Below are positions 1 to 9,605 of a stretch of DNA of 64,000 bases, in pieces; the stretch's first letter is position 1; each line of letters starts with the position of its first letter. The notes beneath the pieces are model-generated. The model was not told the DNA's origin. It worked only from the letters and a program-made list of their open reading frames with translations, and searched no databases. The stretch lies in NCBI RefSeq assembly GCF_013409985.1, contig NZ_JACCBY010000005.1:185651-249650 (forward strand), written 5' to 3'. Made by a program: the position numbers and the translations under genes. This DNA comes from Sphingomonas melonis (GTDB lineage: Bacteria > Pseudomonadota > Alphaproteobacteria > Sphingomonadales > Sphingomonadaceae).

Positions 1-401
1 ATCGAGGTCGGCGGTGCCGCGGCGATGGTCGCGCCGGCATCGCCGTCGATCCGCGCGAACGCCGCCTCGATATCGTCGGTGTTCGCCGGCTTGGTCAGGT
101 AATTGGTCGCGCCGAGCTTGATCGCCTCGACCGCGGTCGCGATGCTGGCGAAACCGGTCAGCACCACGATCTTGATGCCCGGATCGATCGCATGGATCGC
201 CGCGACGCAGGTCAGCCCCGACGCGCCGCCCAGCCGCAGGTCGACCACCGCATGATCGGGCTTGAAGTCGGCCACCGCCGCCTCCAGCCCGTCCGGCCCC
301 GGCAGCATCGTCACCGCATAGCCGCGCCGCTCGAACGAGCGTCCCAGTGTACGCGCGAAATTGGCGTCGTCCTCGACGATCAGCAGCCGCCGCTCGCTCA
401 T
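1..401 (-). CDS. regA: RegA/PrrA/ActR-type redox response regulator (3' part outside window)
   Basis: The visible part is the N-terminal receiver domain: the start reads MSERRLLIVEDDANFARTL, with the acidic pocket (EDD), the phospho-acceptor Asp in HAVVDLRLGG and the conserved Lys in NYLTKPAN. The protein runs off the left edge, so the Fis-type DNA-binding helix expected in this family cannot be seen. The ATG overlaps the stop of the kinase gene upstream (ATGA), so the two are probably translationally coupled. Receiving phosphate from the adjacent RegB-like kinase and controlling redox-responsive genes is inferred from the family and from the pairing. Confidence 0.88.
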   Translation of the reverse strand, partial: MSERRLLIVEDDANFARTLGRSFERRGYAVTMLPGPDGLEAAVADFKPDHAVVDLRLGGASGLTCVAAIHAIDPGIKIVVLTGFASIATAVEAIKLGATNYLTKPANTDDIEAAFARIDGDAGATIAAAPPTS

Positions 402-1678
402 GCCCCCTCCTCCAGCGCCAGCGCCGCCACCGGCAGGCGCAGCACCATTTCCGCGCCGCCGGCGATGTTGCGCGCCTCCAGTCCGCCGCCCAGCGTCCGC
501 AGCACGTTGGTGGCGAGGAACAGCCCCAGCCCGGCGCCGCGCCGCTCCTTGCTGGTGTTATAGGGCTTGCCGATCCCGGCGAGCACCGCCGGCGGAAAGC
601 CGCTGCCATTGTCGCGCACGGTCAGCACGATCGTCGCCTCGTCCACCGTGGCGATCAGCGTGATCGCCGACGCGCCCGCCTCCGCGGCATTGTCGAGCAG
701 GTTGGTCAGCGCCTGGCCGAGCGCGCGGTCGGCGACGATCGGCCGATCCTCGCCGATCCGATCCTCGAACGTCACCGGCCCCGGCCAGACCGCGACGATG
801 CCGGACAGGAAGCGGCGCAACGTGGTGCGCTCGGGCGCCTCGCCGGTGACCTCGCCCGCGGCGAACAGGATGCCCGAGACGATCGTCTTGCAGCGCATCA
901 CCTCGGCCTGCATCTCGTCGACCTCGGCGGCGAGGCGCGGCTCGGCGCGGATCGCCGGCTCGCTCTTCCAGTCGCCGAGCAGCACCAGGATCGACGCCAG
1001 CGGCGTCCCGAGCTCGTGCGCCGCGCCGCTGGCGAGCAGGCCCATCCGGACGATATGGTCCTCCTCGGCGGCGCGCTGGCGCATCGCGGCGAGATGCGCG
1101 TCGCGGCTGCGCAGATTGGCGGCGATGCGCGTCACGAACAATACGAGCAGCACCGCCGCCAGCACGAAATTCGCCCACAGGCCGATGACATAGACCGGCG
1201 ACAGATGCGTCGCGAACCACGGCGGCAGCGCCAGCGGCGGGCTGAGCAGCGCGACCAGCGCGAGCGCCACGGCGGTCAGCCCGACCAGCGCCCAGCTCGT
1301 CCAGGCGTGGAGCAGCACCGCGCCCATCACCACCTGCAACAGGTACAGCGACACGAACGGATTGGACGCACCGCCGCTGAGATAAAGCTGCACCGACAAA
1401 GCGGCGACGTCGCAGGCGAGCGACCCGAACAGCTGGAAATTGGTCACCGGCCAATGCGGATGGCCCAGCCAGGTGATGACGTTGAGCATGACCAGCGCCG
1501 CCAGCACCACGCCCATCGCGATGATCGGCAGGCGGATGCCCAGGCCGTAATGGACGATCAGGATCGTCGCGAGCTGCCCGCCGACCGCCATCCAGCGCAA
1601 CAGCACCAGCAGCCGCATGTTGCGCGCCGCGGCATCCTCGGGCGCGGGCGGCGGCAGGCGGGGCGGCTGGGTCGGCAT
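398..1678 (-). CDS. regB: RegB/PrrB/ActS-type redox sensor histidine kinase
   Basis: Membrane histidine kinase of 426 aa. Hydrophobic segments occupy roughly residues 20-180. They contain GGASNPF, which matches the quinone-binding motif of RegB. The H-box is HELGTPL (His221) and a Cys lies 42 residues later (Cys263, in MRCK); in RegB of Rhodobacter the redox-active Cys has the same position relative to the His. N, G1 and G2 boxes follow (NLLDNAAEAG, DNGSGF, GAGLGLFL). The start at MPTQPPR was chosen because the sequence upstream is repeat DNA. It should sense quinone pool or oxygen state and phosphorylate the RegA-like protein encoded directly downstream. Confidence 0.93.
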   Translation of the reverse strand: MPTQPPRLPPPAPEDAAARNMRLLVLLRWMAVGGQLATILIVHYGLGIRLPIIAMGVVLAALVMLNVITWLGHPHWPVTNFQLFGSLACDVAALSVQLYLSGGASNPFVSLYLLQVVMGAVLLHAWTSWALVGLTAVALALVALLSPPLALPPWFATHLSPVYVIGLWANFVLAAVLLVLFVTRIAANLRSRDAHLAAMRQRAAEEDHIVRMGLLASGAAHELGTPLASILVLLGDWKSEPAIRAEPRLAAEVDEMQAEVMRCKTIVSGILFAAGEVTGEAPERTTLRRFLSGIVAVWPGPVTFEDRIGEDRPIVADRALGQALTNLLDNAAEAGASAITLIATVDEATIVLTVRDNGSGFPPAVLAGIGKPYNTSKERRGAGLGLFLATNVLRTLGGGLEARNIAGGAEMVLRLPVAALALEEGA

Positions 1679-2110
1679 CGCATCGATGTAGGCGCGTTTG
1701 CGGCCGAGCGCCACGCACGCAAGGCTGACGTGGGGCTCGACACAATGCCCCGAAAACCCGTCGCCCCGGACGGATTCCGGGGTCCACTGTGCGGCGAGGA
1801 GGCTGGCAGGAGGGGAAACCATGCCCCCAATGCACGATCAGGATCGTCGCGAGCTGTCCGCCGACCGCCATCCAGCGCAACAGCACCAGCAGCCGCATGG
1901 TGCGCGCCGCGGCATCCTCGGGCGCGGGCGGCGGCAGGCGGCGCGGCTAGGTTGGCATCGCATCGATGTAGGCGCATTTGCGGCCGAGCGCCACGCATGC
2001 AGGACTGATGTGGGGCTCGTCACGTTGCCCCGAAAATCCGTCACCCCGGACGGGTTCCGGGGTCCACTGTGCGGCGAGGAGGCTGGGAGGACGGGAAACC
2101 ATGCCCCCGC
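1551..2110. repeat. Tandem 280-bp duplication over the regB 5' end
   Basis: Two copies with a period of 280 bp: about 1551-1830 and 1831-2110. For example, the word GGATCGTCGCGAGCTG (third-last base aside) starts at 1561 and again at 1841. Each unit holds the first ~43 codons of regB, its upstream sequence and the left half of an intergenic GGGGTCCAC-type repeat. The copies differ by scattered substitutions, so the duplication is not brand new. It is oriented so that the extra regB fragment lies upstream of the intact gene. Confidence 0.9.
1831..1958 (-). pseudogene. Duplicated 5' fragment of regB with an early stop
   Basis: This is the second copy of the regB start region. The start codon equivalent at 1956-1958 is followed by Pro, Thr and then TAG, so the fourth codon is a stop. 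The reading frame after the stop still matches regB through the first hydrophobic segment (MRLLVLLRWMAVGG) and then breaks at the duplication joint, where repeat sequence follows. The fragment cannot make a kinase. It now forms the DNA immediately upstream of the true regB leader, so it may carry a second copy of the regB promoter region. Confidence 0.82.
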
Positions 2111-2153
2111 GGCCCGGTGGACCCCGGAACCGGTCCGGGGTGACGGGACGGAT
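2036..2153. repeat. Intergenic inverted repeat, family A (GGGGTCCAC / GTGGACCCC)
   Basis: Imperfect palindrome. The left arm reads CACCCCGGACGGGTTCCGGG plus GTCCAC, the right arm GTGGACCCCGGAACCGGTCC plus GGGGTG, separated by about 50 bp. Other copies lie near 21.3, 22.5, 38.6, 45.7 and 60.9 kb. Each is between genes and no open reading frame is conserved inside, which suggests a non-autonomous repeat or transcript-end hairpin. Confidence 0.85.
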
Positions 2154-2190
2154 GCAGAGGCGGCCCGCGCAGCGCGAGCCGCCCCCCGTC

Positions 2191-2790
2191 TTACTTCAGC
2201 TTCGCGGCCGTCTCGGCGATCCGCTTGCCCTGATAGCGCGCGCCGGCGAGCTCTTCCTCGTGCGGCTGGCGCGAGCCGTCACCTGCGGCGATCGTCGTCG
2301 CGCCGTAGGGCGAACCGCCGCGCACTTCGTCGACGCCCATCTGCCCCTGGAAGCCATAATCGAGGCCGACGATCGACATGCCATGATGCAGCAGGTTGGT
2401 GATGATCGAGAACAGCGTGGTCTCCTGCCCGCCATGCTGGCTGGCGGTCGAGGTGAAGGCGCCACCGACCTTGCCGATCAGCCCGCCCTTCGCCCACAGG
2501 CCACCGGTGGTGTCCCAGAAGGCCGCCATCTGGCTCGGCATGCGGCCGTAGCGCGTCGGCGCGCCGACGATGATCGCGTCATATTGCGCCAGCGCGTCGG
2601 GGCTCTCGATCACCGGGTGCGCGGTGTCGGTCTTGAAGTGCGCCGCCTTAATAACCTCTTCGGGCGCCGTCTCGGCGACGCGGCGGATGTCGACCTCGGC
2701 GCCACCGGCGCGCGCGCCTTCAGCGACGGCATCGGCCATCTGCTCGATATGGCCATAGGACGAATAGTACAGCACCAGAACCTTGGTCAT
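2191..2790 (-). CDS. wrbA: NAD(P)H:quinone oxidoreductase, WrbA type
   Basis: Flavodoxin-fold protein of 199 aa, the usual WrbA length. The FMN-binding start [17 protein letters not shown], the [14 protein letters not shown] loop and the GGQETTL segment are all present. WrbA enzymes are cytosolic FMN proteins that reduce quinones by two electrons and limit semiquinone stress. A GGAG lies about nine bases before the ATG. It is divergent from a LysR gene, a common arrangement for a regulator and its target. Confidence 0.96.
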   Translation of the reverse strand: MTKVLVLYYSSYGHIEQMADAVAEGARAGGAEVDIRRVAETAPEEVIKAAHFKTDTAHPVIESPDALAQYDAIIVGAPTRYGRMPSQMAAFWDTTGGLWAKGGLIGKVGGAFTSTASQHGGQETTLFSIITNLLHHGMSIVGLDYGFQGQMGVDEVRGGSPYGATTIAAGDGSRQPHEEELAGARYQGKRIAETAAKLK

Positions 2791-2905
2791 CCGAACGTCT
2801 CCATTGCGTGTTGCGCCATAGATGGCCCGCGCGGGACCCGGCGTAAACGGAAACGCTGGAAACCGACCGTTTCCGCGCTAGGTTCCCGCGCCTGTCGAAG
2901 GGACC

Positions 2906-3829
2906 ATGATGCGCTTACCCGATCTCGAAGCCTGGGCGATCTTCGCCGCCGTCGCCGAGCACAATTCCTTCAGCGCCGCCGCCGATGCGATCGGGCTGAG
3001 CAAGGCGACCGTGTCTAAGGCGATCACGCGGCTGGAGGAGCAGATCGGCCAGTCGCTGTTCCACCGCACCTCGCGCCGGCTTGCGCTGACCGAGGCGGGC
3101 AAGCCCCTCGCCGCACATGCCACGCGGATCCTCGCCGAGGCGCATGCCGCCGAGGAAGCGGCGCGCGATGCGCTGAGCGCCCCGACCGGCCGCGTTCGCC
3201 TCGCCGCGCCGATGAGCTTCGGGGTCCGCAACGTTGCGCCGCTGCTCGCCGAATTCCTCGCCGCGCATCCGGGTATCGAGATCGACCTGCATCTGTCCGA
3301 CGCGCGGGTCGATATCGTCGCCGAAGGCTTCGATGTCGCGCTGCGCATCGGCGACCTGCCCGACAGCAGCCTGCGTGGCCGCCGCCTCTGCGATGTCCGG
3401 ACGCATGTCGTCGCCGCCCCCGCCTATCTCGCCGCGCACGGCACGCCGGCGCACCCCGCCGACCTCGCGCGGCATCGCGTGCTCGGCTATTCCAACGTGC
3501 TCGCGCCGTGGCGCTTCCAGCATATCGACGGCAGCGAGGCGGCGATCCGGCCGCAGGGGCCGCTGATCGCCAACAGCGGCGAGGCGCTGCTGCCGACGCT
3601 GATCGCCGGCCTCGGCATCGCGCGCCTGCCCGGCTTCATCGTCGGCCCGCATATCAGCAGCGGCGCGGTCGTGCCGATCCTGCCGGAATGGTCGACCGCG
3701 GCGATCGGCCTCCACCTGCTGACGCCGCCGAGCGCGCTGCGCCCGGCGCGGGTCGAGGCCCTGATCGCCTTCCTCTCCGGCCGGCTACGCGACCCCTGTG
3801 CGGAGGATCAGCCCGCGCGCGCGACCTGA
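2906..3829 (+). CDS. LysR-family transcriptional regulator
   Basis: 307 aa. An N-terminal winged helix-turn-helix spans about residues 5-65 (FSAAADAIGLSKATVSKAI, LFHRTSRRLALTEAG). A substrate-binding-like effector domain follows from about residue 90 (GRVRLAAPMSFG). Two Met codons stand in a row at the start and either may be used. It is transcribed away from wrbA across a 115-bp gap, so control of wrbA and of itself is the simplest inference. The effector is unknown. Its 3' end overlaps the convergent SDR gene by about 20 bp. Confidence 0.93.
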   Translation: MMRLPDLEAWAIFAAVAEHNSFSAAADAIGLSKATVSKAITRLEEQIGQSLFHRTSRRLALTEAGKPLAAHATRILAEAHAAEEAARDALSAPTGRVRLAAPMSFGVRNVAPLLAEFLAAHPGIEIDLHLSDARVDIVAEGFDVALRIGDLPDSSLRGRRLCDVRTHVVAAPAYLAAHGTPAHPADLARHRVLGYSNVLAPWRFQHIDGSEAAIRPQGPLIANSGEALLPTLIAGLGIARLPGFIVGPHISSGAVVPILPEWSTAAIGLHLLTPPSALRPARVEALIAFLSGRLRDPCAEDQPARAT

Positions 3830-4557
3830 AAGCCGGCGAAGGACTGGCTGACCGGCATCAGCTCCAGCCGGTTGATGTTGAGGTGCGGCGGCAGCGTCGC
3901 CACCCACAACATCGTCGCCGCGATATCCTGTGCGGTCATCGGATCGGCACCCTTGTAGAGCGCATCGGACGCCGCCTGATCGCCGCCGGTGCGCACCGTG
4001 GTGAATTCGGTCTCGACCATCCCCGGCTCGATCGAGGTGACGCGCACGCCGGTGCCGTGCAGGTCGGAGCGCAGCCCGAGCGAGAATTGCTCGACGAACG
4101 CCTTGGTGCCGCCATAGACGTTGCCGCCGGTATAGGGGTAGGTCGCGGCGACCGACGACAAATTGATGATCGCGCCCTTCCGCGCGATCAGCCCCGGCAA
4201 CAGCCGATGCGTCAGCGACACCAGCGCGGTGACGTTGGTCGCGATCATCGTCCGCCAATCGTCGAGGCTCGCCTCCTGCGCCGGCTTGGTGCCGAGCGCG
4301 AGGCCGGCATTGTTGACCAGCAGGTCGATATCGCGCCACGCCTGCGGCAGTCCGGCGATCGCCTTGCCGGCCGCCGCGTCGTCGGCGACGTCGAAGGCAA
4401 GCGTATGCACCGACTCGCCGAGCCGCGACCGCAGCGCATCGAGCCGCTCGACGCGCCGGCCGGTGGCGATCACCCGCCACCCCGCCGCCACGAACGCCTC
4501 GGCCGCCGCTGCGCCGATCCCGGCGGTCGCGCCCGTGATGAAAGCCGTCTTGGTCAT
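3808..4557 (-). CDS. SDR-family NAD(P)-dependent oxidoreductase (YdfG-like)
   Basis: Classical short-chain dehydrogenase/reductase of 249 aa. The cofactor motif is TGATAGIG near the N-terminus, NNAG occurs mid-protein, and the catalytic Ser, Tyr and Lys lie in LSSVAATYPYTGGNVYGGTK. The SIEPGMVETEF segment resembles the YdfG group of 3-hydroxy acid / serine dehydrogenases. The substrate cannot be read from sequence. The start was placed at MTKTAFITG, which has GGAG seven bases upstream. Confidence 0.92.
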   Translation of the reverse strand: MTKTAFITGATAGIGAAAAEAFVAAGWRVIATGRRVERLDALRSRLGESVHTLAFDVADDAAAGKAIAGLPQAWRDIDLLVNNAGLALGTKPAQEASLDDWRTMIATNVTALVSLTHRLLPGLIARKGAIINLSSVAATYPYTGGNVYGGTKAFVEQFSLGLRSDLHGTGVRVTSIEPGMVETEFTTVRTGGDQAASDALYKGADPMTAQDIAATMLWVATLPPHLNINRLELMPVSQSFAGFQVARAG

Positions 4558-4751
4558 GTCGTCTCCGCTGATCCTGTCACGATGGGTCAAAGCGCCACCG
4601 CTCTACATCGATCCCCCGCCGCATCGCCAATAGCGATTGCGACACGGCGCCGGTCGTGACCGATCGCCTGCGCGACCCTCCTCACGCCGCAGGAACCGCC
4701 GCTATCCCGCAACGTTGTTACGCCACTTCAACGATCTACGGAGAACCCCAG

Positions 4752-5711
4752 GTGTCGAGACCGGATCAGCCGGCCGTTCGATCGGCGGATGCCGAGCTGT
4801 CGCATCTCCTCACGCTGCTGCGCGCCCGCGGCTATGGCTTCGTGACGCCGACGCCGGCGACGCATGCGCGCGTGCTCGCCCGGCCGGACCGTCAGGCGGC
4901 GGCCTGCGTCGAGGACATGCTCGGTTGGAGCCTGCCCTATCGCCCCGGTGACTGCGACGCGGAGATCGAGGCGATCCTCGACCGCGCCGGGCTGGTCGAG
5001 ACTGTCGGCGACCGCCGCCGTGCGACGATCCGCGTCTCGCGCCTGCACGATCACCTGTTCGTCCACTCGGCCTATCCCACCGATGCGGCCGACGCCGTCT
5101 TCTTTGGTCCCGACAGCTATCGCTTCGCCGACCTGATCCGCGACGAACTGCGCGACTGCCCGGCGCGGGAGGGTGCGCAGATGGTCGATATCGGCACCGG
5201 TTCGGGCGTCGGCGGGCTCGTTGCCGCAACCGCCTGCCCGGGGTTGTGCATCCATATGACCGACGTCAACCCAGCCGCCCTGCGCTTCGCCCGTGTCAAC
5301 GCCGCTGCCGCCGGTATCGCCGCCGACTTCCACGAGAGCGACAGCCTCGCCGCGATAACCGGGACGATCGACGTCGCGACCGCCAACCCACCCTATGTCA
5401 TCGACGACGGCAAGCGGCTGTACCGCGACGGCGGCGCGATGCACGGCGGGCAGGTCTCGCTCGACATGGCGGTCATGGCGATGGATCGGCTCGCCCCCGC
5501 CGGCCGGCTGATCCTCTACACCGGCAGCGCCATCGTCCGCGGCCAGGACCAGCTCCGCGCCGCGCTTGGCGAGGCGGCGGCAGAGCGGGGCTGCGCGATG
5601 CGCTATCGCGAGATCGACCCCGACGTGTTCGGCGAGGAACTGGAGAACGACCTATACCGCGACGTCGACCGCATCGCGCTGGTGGCCGCGGTCGTCACCC
5701 GCCCCGGCTGA
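4752..5711 (+). CDS. Class I SAM-dependent methyltransferase with NPPY motif
   Basis: About 319 aa from a GTG start; GGAG lies eight bases before it, whereas the farther upstream ATG at 4656 has no clear ribosome-binding site. A ~100-residue N-terminal part without a recognised motif precedes a methyltransferase domain with motif I VDIGTGSGVGG and motif IV NPPYV. NPPY is used by enzymes that methylate an amide or exocyclic nitrogen, as in HemK/PrmC and small-RNA or DNA methyltransferases. The target is unknown. The last ~60 bp overlap the end of the convergent symporter gene. Confidence 0.82.
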   Translation: MSRPDQPAVRSADAELSHLLTLLRARGYGFVTPTPATHARVLARPDRQAAACVEDMLGWSLPYRPGDCDAEIEAILDRAGLVETVGDRRRATIRVSRLHDHLFVHSAYPTDAADAVFFGPDSYRFADLIRDELRDCPAREGAQMVDIGTGSGVGGLVAATACPGLCIHMTDVNPAALRFARVNAAAAGIAADFHESDSLAAITGTIDVATANPPYVIDDGKRLYRDGGAMHGGQVSLDMAVMAMDRLAPAGRLILYTGSAIVRGQDQLRAALGEAAAERGCAMRYREIDPDVFGEELENDLYRDVDRIALVAAVVTRPG

Positions 5712-6908
5712 GCCGCGCCCGCCCGCCAGCCGCATCACCGCCATGTCGGCGGTGACGTTGCCGACGGTGCGGAACAGGTCGGGGATCGTCTCGACCGCAA
5801 GCAGCAGCGGCAGCAGCTCGACCGGCACGCCGAGCGCCAGGCACACCGGCCCGATCGTCGCGAAGAACGACACCTGCGCCGGCAGGCCAACCGCGGCGAG
5901 GCTGACCGCGGCGGCGACCAGCGCCCCCATCACCAGCATGCCGATGCCCGGCGACACGCCGTAGACCGCCGCCAGATACAGCGCGACCGCGATATTGGCG
6001 GCAGCACTGGCGGCGCGGAAGATCGACACCGCGAGCGGCAGGATGATCCCCGCCGCATTGCGCTCGATCCCCAGCGCCGGCGCCGCCTCGATCATCGCCG
6101 GCAGCGTCGCCAGCGAGGATTGCGTGCTGAGCGCGACCACCTGCGCCGGCAATGCCGCCTTGGCGAAGCGGATCGGCGACAGGCCGCCGAAGACCAGCAC
6201 GACGACATAGGCGAGCACGCCGATCAGCAGGCAGGCGCAGGCGACGACCACGACATAATGGGCGAGCACCGCCACCGCGCCGCTCCCCGCCCGCGCGCCG
6301 AGCCCGAAGGCCAGCGCGAACACGCCGATCGGTGCGACCAGCAACACCCATTGCACGATCACCAGCATCGTCTCGGCGATCGCGCGGAACATCGTCTGCA
6401 ACGCGCGTTGCAGCTCGGGCGCGACGCGCGCCGCGGCGAAGCCGAAGAACAAGGCGAAGACGACGAGCGGCACCATCGCGGTCTCCGCCGCCGCCTTAAT
6501 CGGGTTGGTCGGGATGATGTTGCCGAGCCAGTCGCCCGCGCCGCCGATGACCGGTACGGTGCCGACCGGCCGCAGCGCCGCCGCATCGCCGACCGGCCAC
6601 AGGTGCAGCAACAGCGACGTGCTCGCCGCCGCCGCAAGGCATCCGCCGCACAGCAGCGCCGCGAACCAGAGCAACGCACGCAACGCCACCCGATCCTGCC
6701 GCGCGTCCTGTGCCGCGCCGAGGATACCGGTGACGAGCAGCGAGAAGACGAGCGGCACCACCGTCATCGTCAGTGCATCGAGCCACAACCGCCCGACCGG
6801 CGCGGTGACTTCCAGCATCGGCGCGGCGAGCGGTCGCCCGCTCACCACAGCCCCGCCGATCAGGCCGAGCGCCAGTCCGGCAAGGATGCGCACCGCGGAT
6901 CGATTCAA
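5652..6908 (-). CDS. Dicarboxylate/amino acid:cation symporter (DAACS family)
   Basis: About 418 aa with eight or more hydrophobic segments. It has the family's substrate-loop pattern STQSSLATLPAMIEAA and the later IFRAASAAANIAVALY. DAACS proteins import glutamate, aspartate or C4-dicarboxylates with Na+ or H+ through the inner membrane. The start is uncertain: a TTG at 6908 fits the family length, while an in-frame ATG at 6992 would add 28 polar residues. It is more divergent than the DctA at 53.9-55.2 kb, and the substrate is not assignable. The C-terminal ~20 codons overlap the methyltransferase gene on the other strand. Confidence 0.88.
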   Translation of the reverse strand: MNRSAVRILAGLALGLIGGAVVSGRPLAAPMLEVTAPVGRLWLDALTMTVVPLVFSLLVTGILGAAQDARQDRVALRALLWFAALLCGGCLAAAASTSLLLHLWPVGDAAALRPVGTVPVIGGAGDWLGNIIPTNPIKAAAETAMVPLVVFALFFGFAAARVAPELQRALQTMFRAIAETMLVIVQWVLLVAPIGVFALAFGLGARAGSGAVAVLAHYVVVVACACLLIGVLAYVVVLVFGGLSPIRFAKAALPAQVVALSTQSSLATLPAMIEAAPALGIERNAAGIILPLAVSIFRAASAAANIAVALYLAAVYGVSPGIGMLVMGALVAAAVSLAAVGLPAQVSFFATIGPVCLALGVPVELLPLLLAVETIPDLFRTVGNVTADMAVMRLAGGRGSAGAGDDRGHQRDAVDVAV

Positions 6909-7101
6909 CGTGCCGGTCCCGCTGCGAGTCCTGATGATCGCCCGTGTCGCTCGATATGCAAGACGCTCCCCTTCGCGGTGTCGGTCAGGCAACGCAGCAG
7001 GAGCGCAAAGGTTTGGCGAACAGCGACTATCGCTGGCGTTTTACCGCGATCCCGCGGTCACGCCGCCCCCATGTGGACGGGTATCGACCGATCGCGTCGT
7101 C

Positions 7102-7344
7102 TCAGGACGCGTACCATATTCGGGTCGGATCATCGCTGTCTTCGAGAAAGCGGCCTGTGTAGACCGACGTGCCCGCGCCCCCACAGCTGGACATATGGTC
7201 TTTCAAATCCTCGATCGCGAGGGACAGGCGCACCGCCGGCAGATCGATGTTCTTGCTGTCCATCAGCACCAGGGCCTGCTCGAGCAGACCCAACGCCCTT
7301 TCGCACGTAACTTGCACCGCACCCTCCCCGAACGTCCGGGTCAT
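7102..7344 (-). CDS. Small hypothetical protein
   Basis: 80 aa starting MTRTFGEGAVQVTCERALG. The first 55 residues look like two amphipathic helices (CERALGLLEQALVLMDS, LPAVRLSLAIEDLKDHM), followed by a short Gly/Ser turn and a polar tail. No family was recognised. It stands alone between the symporter and an AT-richer gap, and no strong ribosome-binding site is visible. Regular hydrophobic spacing is the main argument that it is real. Confidence 0.45.
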   Translation of the reverse strand: MTRTFGEGAVQVTCERALGLLEQALVLMDSKNIDLPAVRLSLAIEDLKDHMSSCGGAGTSVYTGRFLEDSDDPTRIWYAS

Positions 7345-7778
7345 CCGGATCGTAGCGACAAGATACCGTCATGATTATTAACGCGCAGTTACCGCCCAGT
7401 AAAAGACGGCCTTACGATAATATATAGTTACACAATCTACTTGCCTTTACTGGTTAATTGGTCATCATTGTTGCTGACATTACAGATCAACAGGCGGGCC
7501 AATCACATGCAGTGATACGCAATATCAATACACACAGGCAGTACAGGCCGTAGCGCAGCTGATCAGAAGGGCAGTACGGCGCATCCGGACGATGCACAAA
7601 GGCTGACGGTGCGAGGGCTCTGGCGAAGTGATCGCGTCGCATGGTCACAGTACGGACGACCGCGGCGAGCGACGCATATCTCGCCCCCCCCCCAAACGCG
7701 GCCAGCAAGCTCGCCGGATCGAATGCGCAATCCCGCCGTGCCGTCGTATAAAAGGGCCGCGGGCTGGCACCCGCGCCG
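7345..7778. other. AT-richer intergenic region
   Basis: 434 bp without a convincing gene. About 7370-7500 is clearly richer in A/T than the rest of the window (for example ATAATATATAG near 7420), which fits a promoter region for the small minus-strand gene. A run of ten C lies at 7684-7693, downstream of the cobT stop. No tRNA or known RNA was recognised. Confidence 0.5.
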
Positions 7779-9605
7779 TCACGGCGTGTCGAACAGCGCC
7801 GCCAATTGCTCGATGATCGTGCCGCCCAGTTGCTCGGCGTCCATGATCGTCACCGCGCGCGCATAATAACGCGTCACGTCGTGGCCGATGCCGATCGCGA
7901 CCAGCTCGACCGGCGACTTGCCCTCGATCCAGCCGATCACCTGCCGCAGATGGCGTTCCAGATAGCTGCCCGAATTGACCGACAGCGTCGAATCGTCGAC
8001 CGGCGCGCCGTCGCTGATCACCATCAGGATGCGCCGCTCCTCGGGCCGCGCGATCAGGCGGCTGTGCGCCCAGAGCAGCGCCTCGCCGTCGATATTCTCC
8101 TTGAGCAGCCCCTCGCGCATCATCAGCCCGAGGTTGGTGCGCGCGCGCCGCCACGGCTCGTCCGCCTTCTTGTAGACGATGTGGCGGATGTCGTTGAGCC
8201 GCCCCGGCTGCGGCGGCCGGCCCGCGGCCAGCCATGTCTCGCGCGACTGCCCGCCCTTCCACGCGCGCGTCGTGAAGCCGAGGATCTCGGTCTTGACGCC
8301 GCAGCGCTCCAGCGTGCGCGCGAGGATGTCGGCGCTGATCGCGGCGATGCCGATCGGCCGGCCGCGCATCGAGCCCGAATTGTCGATCAGCAGCGTCACC
8401 ACGGTGTCGCGGAAATCGGTCTCGCGCTCGATCTTATAGCTCAGCGACTGACCCGGCGTGACGACGACGCGCGCCAGCCGCGCCGCGTCCAGCATCCCCT
8501 CGTCCTGATCAAAATCCCACGAGCGCGATTGTTGCGCCATCAGTCGCCGCTGCAACCGGTTGGCGAGCTTCGACACCGCCGATTGGAGATGCGCGAGCTG
8601 CTGGTCGAGATAGCCGCGGAGCCGCGCCAGTTCCTCGGCGTCGCACAGATCGGTGGCGGCGACGACCTCGTCGAACTGCGTCGTCCACGGCTTGTATTCG
8701 AACTGCGGCATGAAGTCGCTGTTCGGGCGGTTGGGACGCACCGGTTGCATCCCCTCCTCGCCCTCGTCGCCGGGCTCGCCGTCGAGGTCGTCCATCGACT
8801 GGTCGCCGAATTCCTCGCCGTCACCCTCGTCGCTGTCGGATTCCTGCGCCTCGCCGCGCGCGTCGATCTCGCTCTCGCCCTGACCGCCGTCCTGCTCCTG
8901 GTCCTCCTCGCCTTCGTCCTGCTGCTGCTCGTCGGCGCCCTCGTCTTCGGACCCGCCCTCGTCGGCATTTTCCGGCAGCACCTCGCCCTCGACCAGCTCG
9001 AGCTCCTCGAGCATCTTCATCGCAAGGCTCTGGAACGCCCGCTGGTCATCGAGCGCGAGCGCGAGGTTCGACAGGTCGGTGCGCGAGTCGATCCATTCGC
9101 GCACCAGCGCGAGCCCGGGCGCGGCGGCGGCGGGCGCCTCCAGCCCGGTCAGCTTCTCGCGCACCAGCAGCGACAAGGCGCTGGCCAGCGGCACCTCCTC
9201 GCGCGTCCGGGCGCGCGTGATCGGGTCGCTGCGCATCCGCACGTCGAGCGCATGCGCCAGATTGTCGGTGATCCCGGCATAGCCGCGGCTGCCCAGCGCC
9301 TCGACCCGCGCACTCTCGACCGCGTCGAACACCGATCGCGCCACCGCCTCGGCGGGCGCATGGCGCGTATGCAGCGCGATATCGTGATGCCGCAGCCGCA
9401 GCGCGAATCCGTCGGAGAAGCCGCGCGCCTCCGCCACCTGCTCGGCGGGAAGCGTGCGCGCGGGCATCGGCACCTTGATATGCTTGCCCGATTGCGTCGG
9501 CGCGTCGGCCGTGAAGCCGAGATCGACCTCCGGCTCCTCCGCGATCGCGCGCGCCGTGCCGGCGAGCACCGCCTTGAATCGGTCGAGGGGGGTATCGTTT
9601 GCCAT
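7779..9605 (-). CDS. cobT: Cobaltochelatase subunit CobT
   Basis: 608 aa. The N-terminal half is CobT-specific. A long acidic, low-complexity stretch (about residues 205-295, rich in E, D, Q and G) follows, then a von Willebrand A domain with the MIDAS motif DNSGSMRG near residue 415 and a second Asp in [11 protein letters not shown]. CobT works with the AAA+ subunit CobS and with CobN to insert Co2+ into hydrogenobyrinic acid diamide in aerobic B12 synthesis. CobN is not in the window. Its ATG overlaps the hepT stop (TAATG). Confidence 0.97.
   Translation of the reverse strand: MANDTPLDRFKAVLAGTARAIAEEPEVDLGFTADAPTQSGKHIKVPMPARTLPAEQVAEARGFSDGFALRLRHHDIALHTRHAPAEAVARSVFDAVESARVEALGSRGYAGITDNLAHALDVRMRSDPITRARTREEVPLASALSLLVREKLTGLEAPAAAAPGLALVREWIDSRTDLSNLALALDDQRAFQSLAMKMLEELELVEGEVLPENADEGGSEDEGADEQQQDEGEEDQEQDGGQGESEIDARGEAQESDSDEGDGEEFGDQSMDDLDGEPGDEGEEGMQPVRPNRPNSDFMPQFEYKPWTTQFDEVVAATDLCDAEELARLRGYLDQQLAHLQSAVSKLANRLQRRLMAQQSRSWDFDQDEGMLDAARLARVVVTPGQSLSYKIERETDFRDTVVTLLIDNSGSMRGRPIGIAAISADILARTLERCGVKTEILGFTTRAWKGGQSRETWLAAGRPPQPGRLNDIRHIVYKKADEPWRRARTNLGLMMREGLLKENIDGEALLWAHSRLIARPEERRILMVISDGAPVDDSTLSVNSGSYLERHLRQVIGWIEGKSPVELVAIGIGHDVTRYYARAVTIMDAEQLGGTIIEQLAALFDTP

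Noticed and set aside
2036..2153. Family A repeat as an insertion sequence
   Set aside because: No transposase frame or target-site duplication could be seen in any of the copies; it is treated as a non-coding repeat.
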